Assembly: GCF_001426345.1 (NCBI RefSeq) | Contig: NZ_LMEM01000012.1 | Location: forward strand, 133,501-197,500 | Source: Devosia sp. Root436 | GTDB taxonomy: Bacteria > Pseudomonadota > Alphaproteobacteria > Rhizobiales > Devosiaceae | Direction: 5' to 3' | DNA: 64,000 nt | Shown here: positions 36,802 to 46,117 of the stretch, piece by piece | How the letters are laid out: every line of letters begins with the position of its first letter | How positions within the stretch are numbered: the stretch's first letter is position 1 | Position numbers and translations under genes: made by a program | The notes under the pieces: model-generated | The model's input: only the letters and a program-made list of their open reading frames with translations | The model's database searches: none | Told to the model about the DNA's origin: nothing

Positions 36802-37810
36802 CCAGCGCCTCGCGAACCGCGTCGAGCTTGAGCAGGGTCTGTTTGATCTGGTCGATATTGAGGCGGGTCGTGTTGTGGGATGTGTAGTCGTCCTGCGCAG
36901 AAATGGTGGTCTCGCCGGACACGAAATACTTGTCGTAGTTCAGATCGCGGCTATCCGCAGAAATGCGGAAATAGGCGCCCATATCGTCGGCTCGCGCCAT
37001 TTCTTCGCGTGACACCAGCGATTCAAACAACTTTTCGCCGTGGCGCGTGCCGATGATCTTGATTTCGGTCTTCGCCTCGAAGAGTTCGATCAGGGCACGG
37101 GCCAGGTCGCCCACAGTGGAGGCTGGCGCCTTCTGCACGAAGATATCGCCGGGCCGGGCGTGGCCGAACGCATAGAGTACCAGATCGACCGATTCCTGCA
37201 AGGACATCAGGAAGCGGGTCATATTCTCGTCGGTAATTGTCAGCGGCCGGCCCTTCTTGATCTGGTCCATGAACAGGGGAATGACTGAGCCGCGCGATGC
37301 CATGACATTGCCGTATCGCGTGGCGCAAAGCACCGTCTTGTCTGGGTCGCATTGGCGGGACTTCGCCATCATGACCTTTTCCATCATCGCCTTGGACATA
37401 CCCATCGCGTTGATCGGATATACGGCCTTGTCCGTACTCAGCAGCACGCAGCGGCTGACCCCCAGATCGACAGCCGCCCGCATGACGTTTTCGGCGCCAA
37501 GCACGTTGGTCTTGATGGCTTCCATGGGGTAGAATTCGCAGCTGGGCACCTGCTTCAGTGCCGCGGCATGGAAGATGAAATCGACCCCGCGCGTCGCATC
37601 GTGCACGCTGTCATAATCGCGAACGTCGCCGATGTAGAATTTCAGGCGATCATTGTTGAATGCGATACGCAGGTCTTCCTGCTTCTTCTCATCCCGACTG
37701 AAGACGCGGATCTCGGCGAGATCGGAATCGAGCAGGTGACGCAGCACGGCCTGTCCGAAAGATCCCGTGCCTCCCGTGACCAGCAAGACCTTGTCGTGAA
37801 AGATGTCCAT
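36794..37810 (-). CDS. UDP-GlcNAc 4,6-dehydratase/5-epimerase, CapE/WbjB/FnlA-like
   Basis: A 338-residue soluble SDR. LLVTGGTGSFGQAVLRHLL binds NAD(P), VFSRDEKKQEDLR is characteristic of CapE/WbjB, and LLSTDKAVYPINAMGMSKAMMEKVM has the catalytic Lys in the inverting branch (M-x3-K). It carries out the first step to UDP-L-FucNAc. ATG 37810 has AGAGGG at six bases. Sits between the RmlD-like and epimerase genes in one operon. Confidence 0.87.
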   Translation of the reverse strand: MDIFHDKVLLVTGGTGSFGQAVLRHLLDSDLAEIRVFSRDEKKQEDLRIAFNNDRLKFYIGDVRDYDSVHDATRGVDFIFHAAALKQVPSCEFYPMEAIKTNVLGAENVMRAAVDLGVSRCVLLSTDKAVYPINAMGMSKAMMEKVMMAKSRQCDPDKTVLCATRYGNVMASRGSVIPLFMDQIKKGRPLTITDENMTRFLMSLQESVDLVLYAFGHARPGDIFVQKAPASTVGDLARALIELFEAKTEIKIIGTRHGEKLFESLVSREEMARADDMGAYFRISADSRDLNYDKYFVSGETTISAQDDYTSHNTTRLNIDQIKQTLLKLDAVREALDA

Positions 37811-37820
37811 CCTAAGCCCT

Positions 37821-38714
37821 CTAGGTCGCGCTGCTAAGGCCAAAGTCCCGCATGCCGGCGCAGAGTTGTGGCCAGCTCGGTGCAACATAGCCAGTTCGAT
37901 CGCGGAAACGCTCGTAGTTCAGCGAACGATCTATGACCAGGTTATCGTCGGGGACGATTTCGATGGATTTGTCATAGAGGTCGCGGATGATAGTGAGCAA
38001 GCTATACTTGTCGATCGGCTCGGACGCCACGTGATAGACTCCTGTCATATCTGGATTTGGCAGGACATGGTCGCGAATGACCCGCGCCAGTTCGTCAGTG
38101 GGCAGGCCGGAAAATATGGCCCGAGTGAAGCCTTTGCAGCGCCCTTCCTGAGCAAGGAACCATTCCACCAGACCATTGCGGCTGTCCAGTTCACGACCGA
38201 TGATGGACGTTCGCAGCGTTATGGCATTGGGATAATCCACCTCGCCCAGAAACTTCGAACGCCCGTAGAGGTCGTTTGCATTGGAAGTATCGGTTTCGCG
38301 ATACCCCCCCTTCTGACCATCATAAACGCAGTCGGTGCTGATATGGATCAGGCGAGCGCCCTGCAAGGCAGATAGCCGGGCCAGCCGATGCGGCAGCAGG
38401 GCGTTGATCGGCAAAGCCTGCAACGGATCGTTGGCCGCGCCGATCTGCTTGACCAGGCCGACGCAGTTGATGACCACTGCCGGGCGCACCGCACGCAGCA
38501 GCTCCACCAGCGCATCGTGGTTTTCGACATCGACCCCCACTGTCACCCGGGCCTGCAGGTGCGGCGCCAGCAGCCGGGCGGCACGGGCCGATCGCACGGT
38601 GCCCGTAACCGCAAGGCCGTCGCTCTCGGCCAGCACGCGCAACACGGCACTGCCCAGCATGCCGGAGGCACCGAGGACCAATACCGGCACACCTTGGCTA
38701 ATCTCTTCCGTCAC
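37821..38714 (-). CDS. RmlD-like NAD(P)-dependent reductase of the UDP-L-FucNAc pathway
   Basis: A 297-residue SDR of the RmlD_sub_bind type. VLVLGASGMLGSAVLRVLAE is the Rossmann motif, IHISTDCVYDGQKGGYRETD and NDLYGRSKFLGEVDYPNAITLRTS give the Ser/Thr and Y-x3-K active site. In several FucNAc loci an RmlD-like protein stands where WbjC/FnlB acts; it would do 3-epimerisation/4-reduction. GTG 38714 follows GGGGGGA at seven bases and overlaps the glycosyltransferase by 17 bases. Confidence 0.82.
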   Translation of the reverse strand: MTEEISQGVPVLVLGASGMLGSAVLRVLAESDGLAVTGTVRSARAARLLAPHLQARVTVGVDVENHDALVELLRAVRPAVVINCVGLVKQIGAANDPLQALPINALLPHRLARLSALQGARLIHISTDCVYDGQKGGYRETDTSNANDLYGRSKFLGEVDYPNAITLRTSIIGRELDSRNGLVEWFLAQEGRCKGFTRAIFSGLPTDELARVIRDHVLPNPDMTGVYHVASEPIDKYSLLTIIRDLYDKSIEIVPDDNLVIDRSLNYERFRDRTGYVAPSWPQLCAGMRDFGLSSAT

Positions 38715-39945
38715 TGTCTTTCCCCCCTGATGCAGTTCCCAGCGTCCGCGCGAAGTGTGATCTGAGCTTGGCGCCAAGCGCCTCGGGCTCATAATGCTGT
38801 CGATGATAGGCCCTGCCGCTCTCGCCCATGGCAAGGCGCGCCTCTGGGGACTGTCCCCGCAGGTCGAGAATGCACTGTGCCAATGCTTCGGCGTCGTCTG
38901 CCGGGCATGTCACGCCCGCGCCGGATTCAGCGATGATTCTGGCGCCCTCCCCATTCATCGAGGCGATAATGGGCCGCCCGGCCGACAGATAGCTTTGCAC
39001 CTTGCTGGGAACAGTCATGTTGAGGATCGGGTAATCGGCCAGGCTGACCAGCAGGGCCGAGGCCTGCGCCAGTATGCCCGGCATCGTTTCTGGTGGGAAC
39101 CGCCCGGCAAACACCACATTGCGCAGCCCCAGCTCGTTCACCCGTTGACGAAGAGCCTCTGCCAGTGCGCCGTCGCCGACCAGCACCAGCCGTATGTCCT
39201 CCTCGCCGCGCAGCTTTTCGGCCGCCTCGACAAGGGTCATCATGCCCTGGGCCTTGCCCATATTGCCGGCAAATACAACGTTGAAACCAGGATCGAGCCG
39301 ATAGGCAGGCGCGCTGTCATCCAGCCCGTCGAATGTCTCGCCCGGATTGGGATGATAAGCGATCGGCACTGTCCCGGCCATAGGGCGTATGGCGGTGACA
39401 AAGGCCTCCGACTGCCCCAGGATCAGGTCGGCCCGCCGATAAATCCAGCGGACAACGCTGCCAACCAGGTTCAGTACCGTCTTGTTCCTGACATAGCCCG
39501 TGGCCTCCAGGCTCTCCGGCCAAAGATCCTGGACCCACAAGACCAGGCGGGCTCTCTTGAGCCATTTCAGGACAATGGCGGGAATAGCCTGAAGAATAGG
39601 CGATGTTCCATAGACGAATATCAGATCGAATTTCCGCCCGAACAGAAAAAATGGTCCAAGCAGGCAACCTGCTACGACGAAAGACAGATAATTTGCGATG
39701 AGTTGACGCGCGCGACCAGTTCCTCGTGGCAATTCCGGAACACGGACAATTGAATATCCTTCAGGGTGAATTTCAACGCCAGCACCAAACGAACTATATC
39801 CGGCATAGGTAATGCCAGCGGGATAGTTGGGCTGGCCCGCCAATACGGTTACCTCGCATCCCTGTTTTATCAGTGATGAGACCACTTGGTTTATTCGAAA
39901 GGATTCGGGCCAAAAATGTTGGCTCACCACCAGAATTCTCAACAC
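38698..39945 (-). CDS. WbuB-like glycosyltransferase (GT4), probable L-FucNAc transferase
   Basis: A 415-residue GT-B enzyme. RILVVSQHFWPESFRINQVV, LVLWVQDLWPESLEATGYV and VVFAGNMGKAQGMMTLVEAAEKL are the recognisable signatures of WbuB, the O26-type fucosaminyltransferase; LADYPILNMTVPSKVQSYLSAGRPIIAS holds the donor motif. Being first in an operon with the three UDP-L-FucNAc genes supports use of that donor (inference). Confidence 0.83.
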   Translation of the reverse strand: MLRILVVSQHFWPESFRINQVVSSLIKQGCEVTVLAGQPNYPAGITYAGYSSFGAGVEIHPEGYSIVRVPELPRGTGRARQLIANYLSFVVAGCLLGPFFLFGRKFDLIFVYGTSPILQAIPAIVLKWLKRARLVLWVQDLWPESLEATGYVRNKTVLNLVGSVVRWIYRRADLILGQSEAFVTAIRPMAGTVPIAYHPNPGETFDGLDDSAPAYRLDPGFNVVFAGNMGKAQGMMTLVEAAEKLRGEEDIRLVLVGDGALAEALRQRVNELGLRNVVFAGRFPPETMPGILAQASALLVSLADYPILNMTVPSKVQSYLSAGRPIIASMNGEGARIIAESGAGVTCPADDAEALAQCILDLRGQSPEARLAMGESGRAYHRQHYEPEALGAKLRSHFARTLGTASGGKDSDGRD

Positions 39946-40098
39946 ATCGTTCCTTCATGTCCGTGCGCCGTATATTTTTCATTCCGATTGCGGTCAACTC
40001 GAACAGTCACAAATCGGCATCCGGCCTATCAACCTGGCTGGCTTGCCCCCTGCCCCATCATGGGCTAGCGCTCATCGTTCCTCGCCTCGGAGCAACGC

Positions 40099-41292
40099 TT
40101 GCCGTTCAATTTTGCCCGCCTGATGCTCCTCACAGCCCTGGTTGCCGCGATATTGCCGCCCGGTTACGCGGCGTATATCGGCGCCTACATGGCCCTGGCA
40201 GCGGCGCTCCTGGCGCTTCTGATCTATGGATGGGCGGAACGGTCAGTGTTCGCTCACCCGACATCCCTCGCCATCCTCGCTGCCATTCTGCTCGTGGGCG
40301 CCGCCATACCCTTTGTCTATCGCGGCGAGGCTGACCTGCTGGCCCCTGTCCTGCTGCTGCCCATGCTCGGCACCATAGGCCTGGGCACGCTGGCCAGACC
40401 GGCAAACACCATCCCTGGCGCAACCACCTTCGGCCTCATCTGTCTTGGCGCTGCGGCAATCGCGCTTACCGGCGGGCTCTATGAGCATTTCGTCCTCGGT
40501 GCCTATAGGCCGGGCCTGGGTAACAATCCGATCCACTATGGGACGCTTGCGGCAATGTCGGGATGCCTGGCCATGATTGGCGTGGTCGCCGGCGTGTCGC
40601 CCTGGCGCTATCTCTTTCTCCTCGGCCCTGTTTTTGGCCTGGCTGCTACCATCGTTTCCGGCTCGCGCGGCCCTATGATGGGTGCGCTGGCAATGACCGG
40701 GATTGGCATTGCCATCCTGGCGATCTGGCTATGGCGCGAACGGCTGTTTCAGCTCGCCATGCTCGCCGGCATCGCCGTTGGCGCCGCGACCACCGTCTAT
40801 CTGCTTGGCAGTGAGAATATGCGGGTCGCAGGCCTTTTCGACAGCGCCCTTGATGTCTTCCGTTTCACGGGAGGCTCAGACGATATCCGCGCGGCGCTCT
40901 ATACATCGGCACTACAAATCCTCAGGGACTCCCCCATTGTCGGCGTGGGCCTGGGGCAGATCATGGTCACGGCCGAAACCATGTTTCCGGAACTCGTGAT
41001 CAAGGCCGCACTGGACAATCTTCATGCAGATTGGGCCAATTTCGCGGCCATGGCTGGCGGGCTGGGCGTAGTCGCCTATCTGCTCCTGCTGTCCGCGCCG
41101 CTGCTGCTGCTTGCCTCGCCAAAGGCCAGGAAGGATCGCCCCCTGGTGCTGGGCGCCATAGTGCTGACGACAGGCCAACTCACCTTCGGGGTCAGCAACG
41201 CCACCTTCGGAATTTTGCCACAGACCGTAATCTACGCCGTGGCACTGGGCTATTTGCTGGTCCGCGCTCGCCATATCGAACCGGCGGCGTAA
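40099..41292 (+). CDS. O-antigen ligase-like membrane protein
   Basis: A 397-residue polytopic protein with about 10-11 TM segments. GLGNNPIHYGTLAAMSGCLA and TIVSGSRGPMMGALAM, then DSPIVGVGLGQIMVT and AALDNLHADWANFAAMAGGLGVVAY are typical of the Wzy_C ligase family, with the His that stands in the conserved periplasmic loop. It is normal length, unlike the one at 21826. One of the two is probably Wzy and the other the ligase. TTG 40099 is six bases after GGAG. Gene divergent from the WbuB-like gene. Confidence 0.75.
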   Translation: MPFNFARLMLLTALVAAILPPGYAAYIGAYMALAAALLALLIYGWAERSVFAHPTSLAILAAILLVGAAIPFVYRGEADLLAPVLLLPMLGTIGLGTLARPANTIPGATTFGLICLGAAAIALTGGLYEHFVLGAYRPGLGNNPIHYGTLAAMSGCLAMIGVVAGVSPWRYLFLLGPVFGLAATIVSGSRGPMMGALAMTGIGIAILAIWLWRERLFQLAMLAGIAVGAATTVYLLGSENMRVAGLFDSALDVFRFTGGSDDIRAALYTSALQILRDSPIVGVGLGQIMVTAETMFPELVIKAALDNLHADWANFAAMAGGLGVVAYLLLLSAPLLLLASPKARKDRPLVLGAIVLTTGQLTFGVSNATFGILPQTVIYAVALGYLLVRARHIEPAA

Positions 41293-41355
41293 ACGCAGCA
41301 AGCCCCCCGCCCCAGGGTGAAAAGGAAAAGCCCAGCGAATTCCGGATATCCGGCC

Positions 41356-42123
41356 TTAGCGGCCCATCCAACCACCATCTACTGTGAGGATTTCCCCATG
41401 GACGTAGTCGGAGGCTCGCGACGCAAGGAACAGGGCCGCTCCCTTCATATCGTCAGGCAGACCCCAGCGACCCGCCGGAATACGGTCCAGGATCGCCTGC
41501 GACCGCTGCGGATCATCCTGCAGGGCGCTGGTATTGTCGGTGCGAATATAGCCGGGCGCGATCGCGTTGACATTAACGTTGCGGGAGGCCCATTCGTTGG
41601 CCAGCGCCTTGGTCAGCTGGCCAATCCCGCCCTTGCTGGCGGCATAGCCCGGCACGTTGATGCCGCCCTGGAAGGTGAGCAGCGAGGCGGTGAAGATGAT
41701 CTTGCCGCTGCCCCGTTCGATCATTTTCCGACCAATGGCCTGCGCCAGGACGAACTGCGCCGTCAGATCCGTTTCGATGACATGATCCCAGTCTGCTTCC
41801 GAATGCTGGGCAGCAGGCGCGCGACGGATGGTGCCAGCATTGCAGATCAGGATGTCGACGACCGGATCGGCGCTGACCCGCGCGGCAAAGTCGCGAACGG
41901 CCGTCCGGTCGGACAGATCGACCCGATGGCCGACAAAGCGCCGCCCGAGTGCCGTGACCCGTTGCTCGATTTCGCTGCCGGAAGACTCGAGCGACGCACT
42001 CGCACAGATGATGTCGGCTCCGGCCTCTGCCAGCGCCAGCGCCATCCCCATGCCGATGCCGCGGCGACCGCCGGTAACCAGCGCCGTCTTGCCGGTCAGG
42101 TTGAACAGATCGAGGACGCTCAT
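41356..42123 (-). CDS. KduD-like short-chain dehydrogenase
   Basis: A 255-residue SDR. LTGKTALVTGGRRGIGMGMALALAEAG binds NAD, ILICNAGTIRR and TASLLTFQGG with YAASKGGIGQLTKALANEW form the active site (Ser, Tyr, Lys), and DYVHGEILTVDGGWMGR closes the chain. KduD oxidises or reduces the 5-position of 2-keto-3-deoxygluconate; sequence motifs alone do not fix the substrate here. Start ATG 42123 follows GGGAG. It overlaps the alcohol dehydrogenase stop by four bases and is the last gene of the long minus-strand operon. Confidence 0.8.
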   Translation of the reverse strand: MSVLDLFNLTGKTALVTGGRRGIGMGMALALAEAGADIICASASLESSGSEIEQRVTALGRRFVGHRVDLSDRTAVRDFAARVSADPVVDILICNAGTIRRAPAAQHSEADWDHVIETDLTAQFVLAQAIGRKMIERGSGKIIFTASLLTFQGGINVPGYAASKGGIGQLTKALANEWASRNVNVNAIAPGYIRTDNTSALQDDPQRSQAILDRIPAGRWGLPDDMKGAALFLASRASDYVHGEILTVDGGWMGR

Positions 42124-43151
42124 GCCGCGCTCCCGCAATCGATGAGGGTCTTCATCGCGACGGGATTGTTGTCGAGTGCGTCGAATGCAGCCTGGATCTC
42201 GCGCAGGGGCCGGCGGTCAGTGATCAGGCCGTCGACATCGACCTTCCCCCCTTCCAGCAGGGCTATGGCCGCCTCGTAGTCCTCGGGCTCGTAGACGCGG
42301 GTGCCGATCAGCTGCAACTCGCGCCAGAAGAAGCGGAAGAGATCAACCGTGGGCTTGCGGGGGTGCATGGCCACCATCACGATGCGCCCGCGCGTGGCCG
42401 CAACCTCGGTCATCAGATCGACGCCGCCCTGGGAGCCTGACACCTCGAACACGACGTCGGCGCCCTTGTCTGCCGTCATGCGCGTGATTTCCCGCGACAA
42501 ATCCGTCTTGGTTGGGTTGATTCCCGCGAGGCCGAGCGCGGCAATCTTGGCCAGCCGGTTCTCGTTGACCTCGCTGACCAATACCCTGGCACCTTTGTAG
42601 GCTGCCACCATTGCCACGAGGACGCCGATCGGGCCGCCGCCGATCACCAAGGCCATCTCTCCGGCAACCAGCCTGCTCATGCGGACGTCGTGACAGGCAA
42701 CCGCCAGCGGCTCGATCAGCGCCGCCCGATCGAGAGGCATGTCGGCGGGCAGCACGTGGATCGTGTGGGCGGGCACGGTCCATTTCTGCTGGAAGGCGCC
42801 ATCGGTGTCGAGGCCCAGGAACTTGAGGCGGTGACAGATATGGCTGAGGCCGGCGCGGCAGGCCGGGCAGGAGCCGCACGGATCAAGCGGACGCACGACG
42901 ACGTTTTCGCCCACCGCTATGCCGAGCACATCCGCGCCGATTGCCGACACCCTGCCCGACATTTCGTGCCCGATGACGCGGTGCGTGCCGATACGCGCAT
43001 CCATGTTGCCGTGGAATGCATGCAGGTCCGTGCCGCAGATACCGCAAAAGGCTACGTCGATCTGCACCTCGCCGGGGAGCGGGGCCCGTTCGGGGATTTG
43101 CTCGATCTCGAACCGGCGATCACCGCGATAAAAGGCTGCGGTATTGGTCAT
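42120..43151 (-). CDS. zinc-dependent medium-chain dehydrogenase
   Basis: A 343-residue MDR enzyme. FCGICGTDLHAFHG and HRVIGHEMSGRV bind the catalytic zinc, CGSCPACRAGLSHICH the structural zinc, and ALVIGGGPIGVLVAMVAAYKGARVLVSEVNENRL the NAD. It resembles sorbitol/threonine/idonate dehydrogenases that oxidise secondary alcohols. In this operon it may oxidise a hydroxyl of the imported acid. Overlaps kduD-like by 4 bases. Confidence 0.85.
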   Translation of the reverse strand: MTNTAAFYRGDRRFEIEQIPERAPLPGEVQIDVAFCGICGTDLHAFHGNMDARIGTHRVIGHEMSGRVSAIGADVLGIAVGENVVVRPLDPCGSCPACRAGLSHICHRLKFLGLDTDGAFQQKWTVPAHTIHVLPADMPLDRAALIEPLAVACHDVRMSRLVAGEMALVIGGGPIGVLVAMVAAYKGARVLVSEVNENRLAKIAALGLAGINPTKTDLSREITRMTADKGADVVFEVSGSQGGVDLMTEVAATRGRIVMVAMHPRKPTVDLFRFFWRELQLIGTRVYEPEDYEAAIALLEGGKVDVDGLITDRRPLREIQAAFDALDNNPVAMKTLIDCGSAA

Positions 43152-43191
43152 GTTATTCTCCGTATGAAATGTGGCAGGCGGCGGCGCGGGG

Positions 43192-44460
43192 TCAGGCCAT
43201 CAGCGAAGGCAGCCACATGGTGATTGCCGGAAAGAAGGTCAGGACCAGCAGCACGGCGACAATGATGCCAATGATGTGGAGGATTTCCGGGAACACATCC
43301 TGCATCTCGATGCCGCAGAGGCGCGTCGAGATGAACAGGGTGACCGCCAGTGGCGGCGTCATCGCGCCGATGATCAGGTTGATGATCAGCAGGATGCCGT
43401 AATGGACCGGATCGTAACCCAGCGCCGTGACCACGGGGAGCAGCACCGGGGTCGTGATCAACACGATCGCGGACGTTTCCATGAAGGTCCCGAGCAGCAA
43501 CAGCAGCACGGTAATCATCAGCATGACGATGATGCCGTTGTCGCTCACATTGAGGAAGACGTTGGTGATCTCGGTCGACAGACCGGCCAGGGCGAGATAC
43601 CAGCCGAAGACGTTGGCGCAGGCGATCACGAACAGGATCATCGCGGATGAGGTCATCGCGGCCCGGCACGCATCAAAGAAACTTTGCAGCGTTATTTCGC
43701 GATAGACGACGGCGCCGAGCACGAAGGCATAGACGGTAGCGATGACGGACGCCTCTGTTGGCGTCGCTATCCCCAGTATCACGCTGCCAAGAACGATTGC
43801 CGGCATGCCCAGGGGCAGCAGGGCGTCAGCGGTTATCGCCAGCTTTTCCCTGGTCGAGTAACGGACCTGCTCGGTCGAGCCATAGCCGTTCCGGCTGGCG
43901 ACGATGGTGTTGTAGATGATGAGCGCCAGCGCGATCAGCAGACCCGGCACCACGCCGGCGATGAACAATTGCGAGATCGAGGCGCCGGCGCTGATGCCAT
44001 AGACCACCAATGGGATGCTGGGAGGAATGAGGATGCCGAGCCCGCCCGCGCCGGCAAGCAGCGCCGCAACATAGCCGCGAGGATAGTTCTGCTTGATCAG
44101 GTGGGGCGCCGTGACCGCGCCGATGGCTGCCACGGTCGCGGACCCCGACCCCGAGATCGAGGAAAAAAAGGCGCTGCTGGCAACGGTGACGGAGCCAAGC
44201 CCGCCGGGCAGGCGACCGAAGAGCATGTCGACGAAACGGATGATGCGCGGTGTCGACCCATAGCCCATCAGCGTGCCGGACAGCATGAACAGCGGCAGGG
44301 CGAGCAGTGCGAAGGAATTCAGCCCGTCGGTCATCCGCAGGGCGATGATGCTGAGCGGAAGCCCTGAGGCCACCAGCGCTATGAGAGAACTGAAACCGAG
44401 TGCAATGGCGACAGGCACGCCAAGCAGAAGGAATGCGACGAGGGAAATGAAAAGGATCAT
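43192..44460 (-). CDS. dctM: TRAP transporter large permease (DctM)
   Basis: A 422-residue protein with about 12 TM segments. MILFISLVAFLLLGVPVAIALGFSSL, LFMLSGTLMGYG, FFSSISGSGSATVAAIGAV, GILIPPSIPLVVYG and TEASVIATVYAF are DctM hallmarks. It pairs with DctQ and the periplasmic DctP to import an organic acid with sodium. ATG 44460 overlaps dctQ by four bases. Confidence 0.93.
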   Translation of the reverse strand: MILFISLVAFLLLGVPVAIALGFSSLIALVASGLPLSIIALRMTDGLNSFALLALPLFMLSGTLMGYGSTPRIIRFVDMLFGRLPGGLGSVTVASSAFFSSISGSGSATVAAIGAVTAPHLIKQNYPRGYVAALLAGAGGLGILIPPSIPLVVYGISAGASISQLFIAGVVPGLLIALALIIYNTIVASRNGYGSTEQVRYSTREKLAITADALLPLGMPAIVLGSVILGIATPTEASVIATVYAFVLGAVVYREITLQSFFDACRAAMTSSAMILFVIACANVFGWYLALAGLSTEITNVFLNVSDNGIIVMLMITVLLLLLGTFMETSAIVLITTPVLLPVVTALGYDPVHYGILLIINLIIGAMTPPLAVTLFISTRLCGIEMQDVFPEILHIIGIIVAVLLVLTFFPAITMWLPSLMA

Positions 44461-44939
44461 GGCTGCTTCTCCGCGCCGGCCGCGTCCCGGATCGTCGCAA
44501 TGCTGTTGGCGATGTAGAAAACGATCATGATGACGCTGCCCACGGGCATGGCGAGGTAGACGAGCCCCTCGGGAATACCGGTACCGATGGTGGTGCTCCG
44601 CCATGTCGTCTGTACCAGCCGGAAGCCAAACCAGGCGGCGATGCCCAGGAAGGCGATGCACAGCATGTCGGACAGGACGAGCAATGCGGCGCGCGGTCGG
44701 CGCGGCAGGCTTGCGAGGACGACGGTCAGCCGGGCATGGGAGTCTTCAGACACACATTTGGCCGCCCCCAGAAAGGCGATCCAGATCATGAGCTGAACGG
44801 CCATCTCCTCGGCAAAGACGAAGGAGTGGCCGAAGAAGTACCGATTGATGATTTGAGCGAAGCATACGACCGTGATCACGGAAAAGATGACCGTGCCGAG
44901 TATGTCCACCAGAGCCGTGAAACCGGCGCGAAATTGCAT
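44457..44939 (-). CDS. dctQ: TRAP transporter small permease (DctQ)
   Basis: A 160-residue protein with four TM segments. FAQIINRYFFGHSFVFAEEMAVQLMIWIAFLGAAKCV is the typical second and third TM pair of DctQ, with the RY...EE motif. It forms the membrane module with DctM. An AAGGGGG site precedes ATG 44939. Confidence 0.9.
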   Translation of the reverse strand: MQFRAGFTALVDILGTVIFSVITVVCFAQIINRYFFGHSFVFAEEMAVQLMIWIAFLGAAKCVSEDSHARLTVVLASLPRRPRAALLVLSDMLCIAFLGIAAWFGFRLVQTTWRSTTIGTGIPEGLVYLAMPVGSVIMIVFYIANSIATIRDAAGAEKQP

Positions 44940-44963
44940 GATCGCCCCCTTTTTTGGTGATTG

Positions 44964-44987
44964 GCGGGCGGCCGGAAGGCCGCCCGC
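44964..44987 (-). promoter_or_regulatory. intercistronic stem-loop between dctP and dctQ
   Basis: A perfect inverted repeat: 10-base arms GCGGGCGGCC and GGCCGCCCGC with a 4-base loop, in the 57-base gap after dctP. No T-run follows in the transcribed direction. It likely protects the dctP mRNA or slows transcription, so that binding protein outnumbers permease. Confidence 0.75.
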
Positions 44988-44996
44988 GATGATCGG

Positions 44997-46022
44997 CTAC
45001 TTCTGGCCTTCGAGCGCCAGATTGATGCCCTCGTCGCCATACTTGGCGATGAAGCGTTCCCAGATCGGCTGGACCGCGGCGACGAATGCATCGCGGTCGA
45101 CTTCATTGACCTCCATGCCGCGCGCGGCAAGGTCCAGCACCGACTGGTCCTCATAGGCGTACATCAGCTCATGCTGGTATTCGGCCGCCTCGTGAGCGGT
45201 CTCCATGAGCACGTCGCGGACCTCCTGCGGATAGGCGTCAAACTTCTCGATGTTCATGATCGGCACATAGGACGTGAACGCGTGACCGGTGAGCGAAAGA
45301 TACTTGGTCACTTCATCGAAGCGGTTGGCGTTGAAGACCGCCGCCGGGTTCTCGAAGCCATCGACCGTGCCCTGCTGGAGGGCGGTGAAGACTTCCGTGA
45401 AGGCCATGGGCACCGCCGTTGCGCCCATTTCCTCGAAGAACTCGACCAGCAGCGCGACGTTGGACACCCGGAACTTGAGGCCGGCCATATCTTCGGGCTT
45501 GACGATGGGGCGCACGCTCGTCCCTGCGTGACGCAGGCCGTTGATGAGGTAGGCCATCGGCTTGAAGCCGGCTGGCTCGATGATCTTCTCGGCGACCCAG
45601 TCCCCGAATGCGCCGTCGAATGCCTTCATGGCCGACGCATTGCTGGAGAACAGGAACGGGATCAGTTCGATATTGGCTTCTTCGTTGAACTTGCCGAGCA
45701 GGCTGACGCCGCCGATAACGACGATGTCGAGCGAACCTTCCTGAAGCTGGGTGATCTGGCTGTCCGTCGAGCCGAGGATGGCGTTGGGGAAAATCTGGAG
45801 CTTCATCTTGCCGCCGGTCCTCTCGGCCAGCAACTCCTGCCAGCGCACCATGGCCTGGTGGGTCGGATGCGCCTCGCCGATATCATGCGCCAGGCGCAGG
45901 GTAACGTCGGGATACTCGACATCCTGCGCGTGCGAACCGGCCGTGCCGGCCAGAAGAGCGCCGGCCGCTACGACCATTGCGGCGGAAAAAGCGGAAACGG
46001 CGTTCGAAATTCTGTTGTACAT
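44997..46022 (-). CDS. dctP: TRAP transporter periplasmic substrate-binding protein (DctP)
   Basis: A 341-residue protein with a signal peptide (cleavage near SHAQDV). LRLAHDIGEAHPTHQAMVRWQELLAERTGGKMKLQIFPN, GSLDIVVIG and GLKFRVSN (the Arg that holds the ligand carboxylate) are family landmarks, as is EVFTALQQGTVDGFENP. Ligand is presumably an organic or sugar acid, in line with Arg presence. It is 95 bases downstream of the esterase gene and before the stem-loop. Confidence 0.92.
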   Translation of the reverse strand: MYNRISNAVSAFSAAMVVAAGALLAGTAGSHAQDVEYPDVTLRLAHDIGEAHPTHQAMVRWQELLAERTGGKMKLQIFPNAILGSTDSQITQLQEGSLDIVVIGGVSLLGKFNEEANIELIPFLFSSNASAMKAFDGAFGDWVAEKIIEPAGFKPMAYLINGLRHAGTSVRPIVKPEDMAGLKFRVSNVALLVEFFEEMGATAVPMAFTEVFTALQQGTVDGFENPAAVFNANRFDEVTKYLSLTGHAFTSYVPIMNIEKFDAYPQEVRDVLMETAHEAAEYQHELMYAYEDQSVLDLAARGMEVNEVDRDAFVAAVQPIWERFIAKYGDEGINLALEGQK

Positions 46023-46117
46023 TCGGATACTCCCTTTTCGTGGCGGCTTGCTGCGGACCTCATGTCCTTCCTGCCGCGCGTATTCTCAGACAGCGCATTT
46101 CGCTGCTCGTGTCGGCA

